Below, piece by piece: positions 21,290-32,760 of a stretch of DNA of 64,000 bases; the stretch's first letter is position 1; each line of letters starts with the position of its first letter. The stretch covers positions 163,257,328 to 163,321,327 of the forward strand of contig NC_073745.1 of the NCBI RefSeq assembly GCF_029784135.1. Direction: 5' to 3'. The DNA is from Toxorhynchites rutilus septentrionalis (Eukaryota; Arthropoda; Insecta; Diptera; Culicidae). The position numbers and the translations under genes were made by a program. The notes below the pieces were generated by a model. It made no database searches. It was given only the letters and a program-made list of their open reading frames with translations, and had not been told where the DNA came from.

Positions 21290-23590
21290 TGAGGGCATAG
21301 TGGCCACCCTAAGGTATACGCCCATTTCCGGCGTCCACAGACCACTTCAATTCACGTTTTTCGAAGAATATTATAGTTCAACTCATTGTTGTTCAAGATA
21401 GCATACGGCATTTATTATAAAATTTCAAAATAGTACATTTTTCATCACTAGAAAAAAGGTGAAAAACCGAAAAACATTTTTGTTTGGAGGTAAAGTGGTC
21501 ACCTAGTGGGGGCAAACATATCAAGCTAAATGGGATAGATTTATGCGATTTTTTTCGTCCAATTTTTTTTTTCCAAAATATATTTTTTATTAAGGCACAT
21601 GTGGCGTTAGCCTGACGGGGCCGGGAGTACAATATCGTCTTTCTCGACTCGAGGAATCCAGGATAGAATGGTCACTAGCCGGCGCAATCATCAGCTCGTG
21701 TAGAGTTGTCATGAGCGGTACAACCTTTGGCTCTTGTTGAATGATCAGTGGACTGCACAACCTTCGGCCCGTGCATCTGTAAAGAGTGTGTGTATGTATT
21801 GCCGCGACTAAGTAAAAGTTTATCGATCGGATAGGAGGGATATGAAACGGGGACACAACGAAGGAAACATCATTAAACGTTGACATCGGCGTTTCTGAGG
21901 AACAGGTATAGATGAAGCAGAAGATCAGGATCCCGGCTACCTAAGATATCCCGGACGGGGATATCCGATTGTCTGCCTTTTGCTCTCAGTGCTCTAGAGA
22001 GCTGAGAGCGAGCAGCATGGAACCGGATACACGACCAGACAACATGCTCGATGTCGTGGTAGCCATCGCCACAATCACAAAGATTGTTTGCTGCGAGCCC
22101 AATGCGATAGAGATGCGCGTTTAGGTTGTAGTGATTGGACATAAGCCGAGATATCACGCGAATGAAATCACGACCTACATTCAATCCCTTGAACCATGCA
22201 CTCGTCGAGACCTTAGGGATAATCGTGTGTAACCAACGACCGAACTCATCTTCACTCCACATGCGCTGCCAACTAACGAGTGTGTCCTGACGAGGAATGT
22301 GAAAAAATTCATTATAGGCAATTTGCCTTTCAAAAAGTGTGCCTTCTGAAGCGCCCACCTTAGCTAGCGAGTCCGCTTTCTCATTCCCCGGAATCGAGCA
22401 ATGAGAGGGAACCCATGCTAAGGTAATCTTGAATAATTTTTCGACCAAAACACTCAATAGATGTCTTATTCTTGTTAGGAAATAAGATGAGCGTTTATCA
22501 ACTTTCATTGAGCGGATTGCCTCTATTGAGCTGAGACTGTCTGAAAAAATAAAATAATGGTCGATGGGCAGCGTTTCAATGATTCCTAGAGCATAGTATA
22601 TCGCACCCATTTCTGCGACATACACGGAACAAGGATATTTGAGTTTGAAAGAGGCACTGGAATTTTCATTGAAGATGCCGAAGCCAGTGGACCCGTTTAT
22701 GTATGAACCGTCAGTAAAGAACATTTTATCAGATCCAACTTTCCCATATTTTTCCGAAAATATCGACGGAATAACATTGGAGCGTAGGTGATCTGGTATT
22801 CCATGGATTTTTTGTCGCATGGACAGATCAAAAATGACAGAGAAATTGCAAAAGTATGGGAAGCAAACTTGGTTGGAGATGCCTGGTGAAGGGTGCACGT
22901 CGTGGGTAAGGTACTCATGGTATAAAGACATAAAACTTGACTGAGGAGTCAGTTGTAGTAGATTTTCGAAGTTATCAATCACCAATGGATTCATGATCTT
23001 GCAACGGATGAGAAATCTGTAGGATAATTCTGTGAACCGAAGAGAACCAAATTTGTTCACATCATATTTATGATAGTAGGTACATGTATGAAACAAGTTT
23101 GGCGTATTCACCTATAGACTCAATTTGAATTTTCTCATGCATACAAAACGTAGTAAGAAACACATAACGATCCGCATAATAAGGCTTGGTTTAGTTGGAT
23201 TGGCATTTTTTCCTAGGGTCAAAGCCACAAAAGGAAGCCCTCAGCTTTAGTAAACAGAACATTGCAAGTCGTTATTCACCTATGACCACTTTGCCCCAAA
23301 CATCAATGTTATTTCTATGCTAATTAATCGCTGAGATTAAACAAAATATCTGTTCACCTCTCCTAGAATATGTGAACAGCCGTCCAAACTGATGATTTGT
23401 CCAACATATCAGATTGAATAATTGAATTTCACGAGAAATTCCTTAGACATGCGACAGCTCTACTGAAGTACAGGGGACTCAAAAGTCATCAAATGCTTCA
23501 AACATAAGGTGATTATCAATACGGCATCTATAGTTAATAGTTATACTACCAAACAAGCAGGTGACCACTTTGATCCCACTATCCCTATTG
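21290..23590. mobile_element. Old TIR element split by an I-clade LINE
   Basis: The left end has GAGGGCATAGTGGCCACC (about 21297). The right end, inverted, has GTGGGATCAAAGTGGTCACC (about 23555-23575). A second, inner inverted pair is clearer: GGTAAAGTGGTCACCTAG at about 21490 and CTATGACCACTTTGCCCC at about 23281. Between them lies the LINE at 21563-23044. Without the LINE the element would be about 0.8 kb and non-coding. The ends are about 75% alike by eye, so it is old. Confidence 0.45.
21563..23044 (-). pseudogene. 5'-truncated I-clade LINE: RNase H and C-terminal domain
   Basis: The T-run at 21563-21572 is the poly-A tail. The frame (stop at 21873, open up to 23111) is intact through the RNase H domain: FFTDGSYINGSTGFGIF, YVAEMGAIYYAL, FSDSLSSIEAIRS, and LAWVPSHCSIPGNEKADSLAK, giving the four acidic residues plus the histidine. 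It then has the cysteine-rich tail LCDCGDGYHDIEHVVWSC. Homology to the copy at the right edge of the window begins at LRFTELSYRF (about 23044); the 20 or so codons before that come from the flanking TIR element, so the apparent Met start is not real. Reverse transcriptase and endonuclease are missing. The remaining frame has no stop, so it is a fairly recent copy. Confidence 0.85.
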
Positions 23591-25587
23591 TATTTTTCAT
23601 CTCTTCAATATCTTAAACTTTATGGGAAGCGAAAATTCTCACAAAATATGACCAGCATAACAATGAGAAGTGGAAACGGACTACATTTCGGTGAAGGAGT
23701 GAACATTATGGAATCCTCAAGGCTGGAACTGGAAAAAATCCACATCGTTCGAACAAAATTTGTATTTTCCGGTTAGAAGCACATCGAGAGATGTAACATA
23801 CAACATGTTTCCGACGATAACGAATGGTACCATCGTAGAAAGGTAAAATCCATTAGGCCAGAAATCCAAACAAAAAAAGTCCTAAGAAAACATTGGTTGG
23901 ACTAGACGAGAGTGCTTGAGATAACCACCGTCAAGCGACACGATCAATGCAATCTGACGATTAGTGAAAAAATCCACTTTGAATTTCGGATATAGCAAGT
24001 TTTCAGTACCACAGGAAAGATAGGAGAAGAATAAAAAAGAACAACGAAACCAAAACATTGTCTCTTTGGAAAGAAACTAACTAATGGCTTTCGTTCAGCC
24101 CTGCATAAATTGAAAGACGCCTAACATAACACAATTTCACGATGAACGAATATCAGGCACGTCGTGCAGCTCTATCATATTTCCCAATCATATTATCGTT
24201 GTATTGATCTCTGCAATGAAAACACAATTTCGTAACGTGTTCATCAATAAGTAATAAAAGGGTCATATTTTTCATATAGAGCATACACGTGTCAACATTA
24301 CAACAGCCGAGGGAGTAGACTCTTCCAACTGGAAAGGCTGTAATGAATTCAACTTCCACAACAGATGGCAACACAAAACGTAACAAAATTCACAACTTTA
24401 AAGGGATTTCTTTCTGACGTTTTTAAATGGGTCAACCTTGTTATTTCGATGCTCACCCGAATTAGGAGAATGACCTACAAGTTGCTAAACGTCCGCGGAA
24501 ATCGCCATTCTAGAGGGGTCGTAAATGCGCCACAAAAACACGCATGTTCGAAACATTGGCTCTGGTGAGTGCTTGACAACGGGCGGTCCCCTCTAAACGC
24601 TTGATAATCGGTCAATCGCAGGAAAGGTGCAGCTATCGTTGCACACACCAATTCGCCATATCCCGAAAGTGAAACATATTCCCCTCAACGAAGTGTGTGA
24701 TGCTGTTTGGAGCACTTCCATCGTTAGAGCCGTCTGTACCTTTGTTTGTTCTCCCTCGTCATAAAAATATCATACCATCGCACAACACGATTTACAGCAG
24801 CTCTACGCTGTTGATGCACTGCGAGTACTCGTTGGGGTAACAAAAAACGGCGACCTTTGGGTAAAAAAATATATAACAGCCCATATAATAGGTTTTATAC
24901 CAAATATATTGTATGACCCATTTAAATCAAATTATTTTTAAATTTCAAAATATCCATGATAACTAATAGCGTAAAGACTGATGACCGACGCTACGATTTC
25001 GACAAAGGATCATTCCTTGTCTAAGAAAAAGACATGTCCAGAAATATTTTCATGAACGAACGAAAACGAACAGTTTTCATACTTTTGCGCGTTCAGTAAT
25101 TAAGTTCAGAACTAACTTTCCTCGCTCCACATATGACTGACGGTAACATTCGATATATTAGAAATCATACTTCTTAAAAAACTAAATTTCTTCTAGAGAA
25201 GAAATCACTTAACTACTTCTGAAATTCTGCCACTTACACATTGTATAAAAAAATAAAACTTTTATACAACGAATTGAAACCATATCTAAGTCCCAAAATC
25301 ATGTTCCGACAGCAATAGTTCAATTTGAACTATATATTGTTTGGAAATGGCCGTAAAACACGACAACGGTACATGCCATCGCACTTCCATCATCTAGAAC
25401 AGGGATTCTCGAAGGGATCGACATAAACGAAAACTGATTTTAGGGTTCGACGAAGTCTAAAAATCGACCCCTATTAATTGACACAAGTTGTTATAAGAAT
25501 GACTTATATTCTAGTAAAAAGTGTCATTTTTGTAATTAGTAATAATAATTATTGATTAATTGATATTTACTGAATGTTATGTTTATT
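23591..25587. other. No gene recognised
   Basis: Several short frames (up to 77 codons) without domains. A small AATCGGTCAATCGCAGG-like stretch near 24600 is not repeated in the window. Part of this may be non-coding host sequence. Confidence 0.35.
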
Positions 25588-25670
25588 GATGTAGAACTAC
25601 ATCTTTCATTCCTGTTTCGCAAACGAGAGCGTTACACTTGGAGTGCAAGATTTGAACCGTTAATAATAGT
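25588..25670. repeat. Edge of a TGACGTAGGACTA-family element with palindrome GATGTAGAACTACATC
   Basis: The palindrome occupies 25588-25603 and is followed by TTTCATTCC and CAAACGAGAGCGTTACAC. That is the same order as the inverted right edge at 5770-5847 (palindrome, TTTCATTTC, AAACGAAAGCGTTACG). The other edge was not found. Near 25700-25750 a run of GGATACCGGATAACCGGC-type repeats follows. Confidence 0.6.
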
Positions 25671-26521
25671 GATGTAGTAAATAGTCGTTTGGCCTGATAT
25701 CGGATACCGGATAACCGGCAAGCTTCGAGGTCGAATGGCAGGATAACCGACGGCCAGATATTCGACTTTTTATTTGCTAAAATGGGAGAAACTGCAGGCG
25801 TGCCTGAAGCAAATAAAGGATTACAATTTAGGAAGAAATAAACACATTTTTACATATAAAAAGACGATGATTAGATTTTTCGTTCAGAACGAATATCCTT
25901 TGATAAAGTAACAAGTTTTCTTCAAGGAATCTCGAATAGATTTTTTTTTCTAATAAGGATTTTCTGTTATAATGATGAGATTTTTATGGATACTGAGTAA
26001 TCAGTTTTCAACATCGCCTGCTGAAATTTTTTTTTATAATTTATTATTCCGTAAAAATTTACGACTAGTTAATTCTGAGTACTACTATTAAAAGTTATTG
26101 AAATGATAATAAAAGTAATACTGTTGATGAATAAATGTAATGAAACTATATTGGTTTAATTTGAAAAAAAACTTCATCAATTTTGAATTATGTATAAATG
26201 AAATGATTTTTTTTATCCCATCTGTTAATATAAATAATCATAGCTCAATAGCTTATTTAGCTATTCAGCTGTAATAGAGCAGAATTTATTTGTATTTTTT
26301 TTATCTCACGATAGTTTTTTTTGTATATTACACAGTAGCCATTTACGCGTATTCCTATCCTATCGATACATATGTCGTCTTTTTCGGCGTAAGAATATTC
26401 CTATTGTTCGAATGTTCACAGTTGGACCATACACAGCGGGACTATCGATATAAAGCTTCCATTGTTGTGTTATTTCGATAACAGTACCAATTATCGATGC
26501 AGCAGACCATAATGTGAGCGG
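25671..26521. other. No gene recognised; short CCGGATA repeats, then AT-rich
   Basis: TATCGGATACCGGATAACCGG near 25699 and GGATAACCGACGGCC near 25741 look like a decayed simple repeat. The rest is AT-rich with no frame that I can support. Confidence 0.35.
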
Positions 26522-26524
26522 TAA

Positions 26525-29195
26525 GGGGCTGTCCACATACCACGTGGACTATTTTAGGGGGGTAGGGGTTACGAAAATGTCCACGCTTGTCCACGGTGAG
26601 GGGGGAGGGGGTTTTGATATTGTCCACGTGGAAACGTTAAGAATTTTTTAAAGTAGAACATTCAAGTTAGAAGTCAAAGTTGAATGAAATCTGTTTTGTA
26701 TTTACACGATTTTTCGAACTTCACGCCCGCCCTGAGTGCTCAGTATTCATCAATAAAAATACTGAACTGCCTGAGAGTGCTGCTCGGTCAAACACCCATA
26801 TTTTTTCATAAAATGTATATTCTGAAGGTAACGCACATGAACTAGGATCCAATTTATTCCACCCGGTAATAGAGGGAATGGGGCAATGCATGGACTACAT
26901 ATTAACCCATATTACGGAACCCGATCGGATTTGACAAATCGCAATCCGAACGAAATAAACTTTTGCATTCTGCATTTCAAGGTTGCATTATTTGTACAAT
27001 CCGATAGGATTTTACTCGATCAAATTAAGGGGGATAGAGACACGAATTTCGGACGTTTGTTCGAGCTCCGAAAAAGTAAAACAAAGAATATTTTTACCAT
27101 CCATTATATCACTATTTGTTATATCAACAAAACAAAAATTGAACGGAAAAATATCCATAATTAGAAGCTGATCGAGTGAGGGGGTTCAAAAAAAAGTTGT
27201 GCCATGGCGTACAAGATTCCACCATCTGGTTCTCTAAAACAAACCAATCGAAAATATTCTGAATCAGTAAAGATGCCACTATTGTGTAAACCTCGGACAA
27301 GTCAAAAACGTGTTTTTTGATAAAATGGCGGAAATTTGAAGGAAAAAAATGCTGTTAAAAAACTTTTTTTCTGAGTTTCTTGATTTTTTTAAAATAGTAA
27401 AGTTACGAAATTGTGCTCCCTTGGCCGAGTGGTTAGCGTCATAACTAACATGCCGGGTGTTCGGGTTCGATTCCCGTTCTGGTCGGGGGAATTTTTCGTC
27501 AAAGAAATTTTCTCCGACTTGCACTGTGATCACGCGTATTCTAGAGCTTGCCACTCAGAATGCATTCAAGGCGTGTTATTTGGCATAGAAATCTCAACTA
27601 AGTACTAATAAAAATAACGCAAGTAATACTACGTTGAGACGGCGAAGTTCCTCTAGGAACGTTAGTGCCATTGAAGAAGAAGAAGAAGAAGAAGAAGAAA
27701 GTTACGAAATTATGATTTTTATTAGGTTCATGCGATAGAAAGATACATACAGATTGTATTAATATAAACATAGATCGGATAAGTAGAACTTGAGATATCG
27801 TGTAAACCAGTTTGAAAAACATATTTCGAGAAAAACGCGTTTGAAGTTAATTGTTATGGCCGTACTAGATAAGATATCGCATCACTAAAATGGCTATAAC
27901 TTGGTAAATAATGAGATTTTCAAAAAGTCTCTTCTATGGTATATTCTTAAATGTCTGAATTAGAGAAATATGAAGAAAAAAAATATTTTTTTCAAATTTC
28001 TAGACTAGAATTCCTTCTTAAAGAACGCAACATTGTGCTAATTTCAAATCCGACCGGATTCAGGAATAAGGGTTTATTTTACCGAAAAACACTTGAAGGG
28101 ACTTATCTCAATCTGCGATTCGTTTCATAAACGCGACGAAAATACATATTTGTAGCGAATTGTAAAGGGCAAATCATTTACAAGAATGTTGAGTTGAAAA
28201 AAATCTAAGCAAGTGAATGGAACCCCGAAGCAGGTTTTCGCTTGAAGAATGTTATGGCTGGGTCTGGTAGGACTGGAAGAAAATCTGTATCATGAGCTTT
28301 TACCAAGCAACTAGTTTCGATGAATTCCAACAAGTACTGCTAGCAGCTGAACGTATGAAAATCAACGATCCAGAACACTTCTAAAACTCCACCCGCCTTA
28401 CACACCAGATATTGCATCTTCAGATTATTAACTGTTAACTTACTGTATAGCATAAGTTCAGAGAGGATGGAATTCTCAAGTTGCATGAAGGATGCTGAAA
28501 TATTCAGGAAAAAACCGTGCATCTATGATCGAAAAGATGTATGCCTACAAAAATATGCTTTTGGTTTTTTCCTTAGAATCGGCATGAATTTTTAAGGACA
28601 ATATTCAGCATGATTTAACAATTAAGGGTTGTAGGTCAACGGAAACATCGATCACGATGATATTGCAGATGTTTTGTTTTTACTAGGTTCATTATAGCCA
28701 TCAGGCACTACCGAACCTGTAAAAGCGAAAGTCATTGATGTTTAGACGAGAAAATTCTGTTTTCAAACAAAGTGGTTGATTTTATTGTCTGATTTTTTGA
28801 AAACTCAAACAGCCAGCCAGCTTTAATAAAAATACTCGAGAATAAGCTCACAAAGGGTATTTTAAAATGGATATGGATATAACGTGAATTGAATTCGGAA
28901 GAAAATAATGAACTCCCGGACAATGTTGAAAAACATCGAAGATTTCAAGACAAATCGTTACCATTGGTAAGGCTATAATTTTTATCAATAAACATATGGA
29001 ATAGAAAATAGAAACGAACTTGAAATGAAATTTATACGAAAAGATAAAATTTCTTGATTTTTTCCTCAAAACCGGAGGAATGTCCACGTGGACAACAGGG
29101 GGAGGTGTATAAGAAATGTCCACGCTTGTCCACGGAGGGGGAGGGGGGTGTCTAAAATCATGCTTTTTCTGTCCACGTGGTATGTGGACAGCCCC
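26525..29195. mobile_element. 2.67-kb non-coding TIR element, TAA target duplication (PIF/Harbinger-like)
   Basis: The ends are a perfect 25-bp inverted repeat that starts GGGGCTGTCCACATACCACG. TAA flanks both sides (26522-26524 and 29196-29198); a 3-bp TWA duplication and G-rich ends fit PIF/Harbinger. Behind each end the motif TGTCCACGCTTGTCCACGG recurs in inverted order (26577-26596 and 29117-29136), together with GTCCACGTGG and a G-rich run, so both ends carry a symmetrical cluster of GTCCACG sites. The interior has no frame above about 92 codons and holds a younger SINE at 27413-27697. It is non-autonomous; the superfamily is inferred from the duplication length. Confidence 0.75.
27413..27697 (+). 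mobile_element. tRNA-derived SINE, Feilai-like
   Basis: A 285-bp element with RNA polymerase III boxes: A box TGGCCGAGTGG (27422-27432) and B box GGTTCGATTCC (27464-27474). The head resembles a tRNA, and the body ends in GTTGAGACGGCGAAGTTCC, GTGCCATT and a GAA repeat. It is flanked by a perfect 14-bp target duplication AAAGTTACGAAATT (27399-27412 and 27698-27711), so the boundaries are exact and the insertion is recent. Head, body and tail resemble Feilai of Aedes; that name rests on memory of the family, not on a search. Confidence 0.85.
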
Positions 29196-29538
29196 TAAGA
29201 GACTGAGATTACCGTCATATGATGATTATTGCGTGGACGTAGGAGCTTGTGATATGTCACTTGCTAGCTCTCGCTGTTTGTCGAAACTTGCCTCCGCCCA
29301 TGGTATTACTAAAATTTAAAAAAGAGGGAAAACACACATTTATAGGACAATAAATAAATAAAAAGCTATTTAAAGTCCTTCGCATAAAACGGATAAATAC
29401 TATATACCTTTTATAGTATTTATCAGCTTTTATCAAACCTAATGAAAATTAAATGACAGATTAAAATAAAATAGCTATTTAAGGGTTGAAAAAAGACGGC
29501 ACATAGTCATACATAACACGAATTAAGGTTTATATATA

Positions 29539-30803
29539 AAGGGTGTGTCACATCAAATTGCATCACGGAAAAAACGCTGTAGAAATTTAATTTTTAAGAA
29601 TTATATCTTCAGCTTTCGCTTATAATCAGATAAGAGTGTATAGATCACGTTGGCCATGCTTCACTGTCAATTTTTCGTAAATTTGGAAAAATGTCGTCGA
29701 ACGAAAAAGAGCGTTGTGAATTAGTCCTGTGCACTCATTTCGAGAATCCGGAGTTGTCACATCGGCACATCGGTGAGATGCTGGGAATCGTCCAATCCAC
29801 GGTCAGCAGAGTACTAAAACGATACTTCGAGAACCTAACCATCGACCGGAAGGTGAAGAACGGCAAAAATGGATGCTCCGTCAGTGAAAAAGATCACAAG
29901 CGCGTAGTTAAGCAGTTTAGACGTGATCCGAGAAGTTCGGTCCGGGATGTCGCCAATAAGCTGAATTTGTCAAGTTCATTCGTCCAGCGGACCAAGCAGC
30001 GGGAGGGCCTGCGTACATACAAGGTTCAGAAGGCTCCTAACCGCGACGAAAGGCAAAACATGGTGGGGAAGACGCGAGCCCGGAAGCTGTACACCGAAAT
30101 GCTGACGAAGCCGACGAAGACTTTCGTCAGCTGCCGGGCCTGTTGTTATTCTCCGCAGAGGACAAATTCAGCGTTCCGGAGGAGATTCGCAAGCAGAAAC
30201 TATCCAAGTTTGCCAAAAAAATACATGGTGTGGCAAGCGATCTGCTCTTGCGGAAAGCGGAGCGCCCCCTTCGTGATGACCGGCACGGTAAACGGGCAGG
30301 TTTACCTTAAGGAGTGTCTACAGAAGCGCTTACTACCACTATTGAAGCAGCACGAGGGCCCGACCATCTTCTGGCCGGATCTCGCTTCGTGCAACTATTC
30401 AAAGGACGTGTTAGAGTGGTACGAAGCCAACGGGGTCACCTTCGTGCCAAAGGAAATGAACCCACCCAACGCGCCGGAGCTTCGCCCAATAGAGAAATAT
30501 TGGGCGATTATGAAGCAGGCCCTCCGGAAGAACCCAAAAGTTGTCAAATCGGAGGCGGACTTCAAGAGAAAATGGATTTCTGTTCAAAAAAAACTACAAC
30601 CTGACGTTGTACAGAACCTTATGGACGGGGTAAAGAGGAAGGTGCGAGCATACGGGCTTGGGCTCGAAGTATGAATAAAAAGAAAATGCCAAAAGTTGTT
30701 TAATAGTTTTTATTTTACTGTCTAAAATTTTCAAAAGGATCGGTCTACTGGGCGAATTTCTACAGCGTTTTTTCCGTGATGCAATTTGATGTGACACACC
30801 CTT
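29539..30803 (+). mobile_element. Tc1-like DD37E element with perfect 49-bp TIRs
   Basis: The two ends are exact inverted copies over 49 bp, starting AAGGGTGTGTCACATCAAAT. TA flanks each side (29537-29538 and 30804-30805). The 1265-bp length fits a full Tc1-like element with one transposase gene (29691-30674). Identical ends argue for a young insertion, yet the gene carries a deletion in its catalytic domain. Confidence 0.9.
29691..30674 (+). CDS. DD37E transposase with a lost first catalytic segment
   Basis: The frame of 327 codons starts with MSSNEKERC. It has two helix-turn-helix regions: HIGEMLGIVQSTVSRVLKRY (about 26-45) and VRDVANKLNLSSSFVQR (about 83-99). The catalytic part has FWPDLASCNYS (second Asp) and LRPIEKYWA (Glu), with 37 residues between, hence DD37E. 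The first Asp (DDETY in the relative at 19506-20288) is missing: after EMLTKP a deletion removes it and shifts the frame. A further shift at an A-run near 30219 restores the frame at KKYMVWQAICSCG. Residues about 140-177 are therefore out-of-phase translation, although the frame stays open. The DNA-binding half is intact; the enzyme should be dead. Confidence 0.85.
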   Translation: MSSNEKERCELVLCTHFENPELSHRHIGEMLGIVQSTVSRVLKRYFENLTIDRKVKNGKNGCSVSEKDHKRVVKQFRRDPRSSVRDVANKLNLSSSFVQRTKQREGLRTYKVQKAPNRDERQNMVGKTRARKLYTEMLTKPTKTFVSCRACCYSPQRTNSAFRRRFASRNYPSLPKKYMVWQAICSCGKRSAPFVMTGTVNGQVYLKECLQKRLLPLLKQHEGPTIFWPDLASCNYSKDVLEWYEANGVTFVPKEMNPPNAPELRPIEKYWAIMKQALRKNPKVVKSEADFKRKWISVQKKLQPDVVQNLMDGVKRKVRAYGLGLEV

Positions 30804-30805
30804 TA

Positions 30806-31399
30806 GCACAAACAACATCACACGACACATTAAAACATCGCTGCGGTTGGCATTACTAAGAACGATGGAAACCAACCCGGATTTTGCGGGTCGTAAAGGT
30901 TCTGGTTCCGGGATCGAGTGGGGACTTGTCTGAACCACGCTTTGAAGGCTAGACGTGTCCTCAACTAGCAACGAATAGTAAACGACTTCTTGAAGAAGGA
31001 AATCACCTCCGGCCAAATACACGAACTAGCGGTTTGTATCGATCGCGAAGTGATGCGCAGTGATCTTGTTGAGAAGATCGATGATCAGTCGACGAATAGT
31101 CCGGTGTGGCGTAGTGATGCAACCAGCCGAAGACCAGATCCTGAATTCCGGTACGACGAACGAGTAGACAAAAGAACAGCGCAGCGACGACTAGAATTTC
31201 CGTCGAGAACCCGAAACAACGCAGAATCGAGAGACGAACACAGCGGCGGTCGGAATCTCCGCCGGAAGCCGAGTCAACGCAGGAACGAGGCAGAATCAGC
31301 GGCGGGCCCTGACACGACACACCTACACACCTGTGAGTACCTGTGAAACCGAATAGGAGTTAGGGAATCATTAGGGAATGGAATTGAGCCGACCCTGGG
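30806..31399. other. No gene recognised
   Basis: A GC-richer stretch (31000-31320) has overlapping frames of 118 (plus) and 105 (minus) codons without domains. The purine-rich, arginine-coding character (CGACGA, CGGCGG repeats) resembles a retroelement leader, but I have no second copy to support that. Confidence 0.3.
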
Positions 31400-31520
31400 T
31401 GGGAAAAAAAGGAGTACATGCGAGCAGCTGGGCGTAGCAAGCCCATTGCTACAAGCTAGAATAACACACAAAGATGGTCAACTGAGGGCCCTGAGTTATG
31501 AGCTCATGATCGTTTTGCTT
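31400..31520 (-). repeat. SINE fragment related to 33808-34080
   Basis: On the minus strand ACTCAGGGCCCTCAGTTGACC and ATCTTTGTGTGTTATTCTAG match ACTCAGGGCCCTCAATTGACC and ATCTTTGTGTTATTATAG at 33861-33900. The tRNA-like head is missing. Confidence 0.6.
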
Positions 31521-31794
31521 AGTAGCGGATATGCAACCAATTATAATTTTGTTATAATTCAGTTTTATTTTGAATCCTGTATGAAAACTTATTAGTGGTA
31601 TTCTATTATTAATTTATTTATAATTATAAAGTAAGTTTTTCGTTTGGGGGCCTCAGTGACCCCACTACGTCCATTATGTTATAAAATAGACTCCGTACAC
31701 TAAAGGTTAAACGAAAAACAAAGCATCAGTGATAATTCGATAAAGATTGCGTACAAATGGTGCCACTGGTTATGGATTTGATAGGGGAGAAAAT

Positions 31795-32760
31795 GAAATG
31801 TTCGATTAGGTGTAGAGAATATTTCACCATATTAAAGAAACCACATTGTAGCAGCAGATCTAATATCGTTTGTTCACGAATGCCACAATCGATCGATGAT
31901 TCTAATAGGCGGCATCGATCGTTGATTATAATTATTCGCGCTGGCTATTTCCGAGGATGAATCTATTCCTCTTTCATGCGTTAATCATTCTTTTCCAGCT
32001 AAATGAATCGATAATCACTTCTGCAGATAAAATATCTAACTCTTATTGATCCGAAAACTTGTTTCAATAGCTTGAAAATTATTTCGAAGACAGGAAATTG
32101 AAACCATACAAATCTGTATATAAACTAGTGCCTGCTTGGGAATCCACACTCAGAATAGGATGGAAATCCACTTAGATATGATTCTGTATTGGTTGGAGCA
32201 TGTCCTTGCAGACAAATAAAACACTGTGCTCCTTGACCAGTCCCATTTCTGTTTTGCTACCGGTCTGAACAAAACTGTAGCAAAAAACGACATATCGGTA
32301 ATAATTTTGAACAAAGCGGCTACCTTATTGATACTGCAACTTGCGCCATTGACAATAGATAATGCGGACAATACAGAATGTATCATCACAGGTTGAGGTA
32401 GAGGATATTTCACAATGTCAAAGAAACCGACTTGTTTGATGCAAGCAATTGCCAATATTGAATGTTCACAAATGTTTCAGTCGATCGTCGATTCAAATTA
32501 GTGGGGAATATAATTTGCGTTGGATATACTGAGATCCAGTTCAAAAGAGTTGAATTTCATATATTTCCCTGTAGCAATTATAATTCAAAACTTACACTCA
32601 TCCACTCACACACTTACATAAAGAACCGTTCAGAAAACTTTCGAAATATCCATAAATTCATTCATTGAGAATTGATTAAGATGCTACTTCGAACAAATAT
32701 GAGCCAACAGTAGTCCTACGTCTACCTTGCGGTTATATCACAAATATAACCTTATTCTAG
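31795..32760 (+). repeat. Repeat carrying a second copy of the promoter-like block
   Basis: Two direct repeats of about 115 bp flank the block (31795-31915 and 32390-32500; shared AGAATATTTCACMATRT, AAAGAAACC, TTGTTCACRAATG, CGATCGATGATTC-like strings). Between them lies a match to the minus strand of 5540-5690: ATCCGAAAACTTGTTTCAAT, TATATAA (32117-32123), GGGAATCCACACTCAGAA with the A of the initiator at 32152, and TTGGAGCATG. At the right edge GTAGTCCTACGTC and the hairpin GGTTATAT...ATATAACC (32733-32753) identify an end of the TGACGTAGGACTA family. No protein is recognised downstream; the frame after the ATG is 22 codons. Confidence 0.55.

Noticed and set aside
21873..23111. 412-codon frame as a complete host RNase H gene
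   Set aside because: It aligns with the I-clade LINE copies at 43.3-44.7 kb and 62.6-64 kb, has a poly-A tail, and its first 20 codons are flanking DNA.
27413..27485. Functional tRNA gene
   Set aside because: A and B boxes are present, but the sequence continues into a SINE body with GAA tail and target duplication, and the acceptor stem does not pair.
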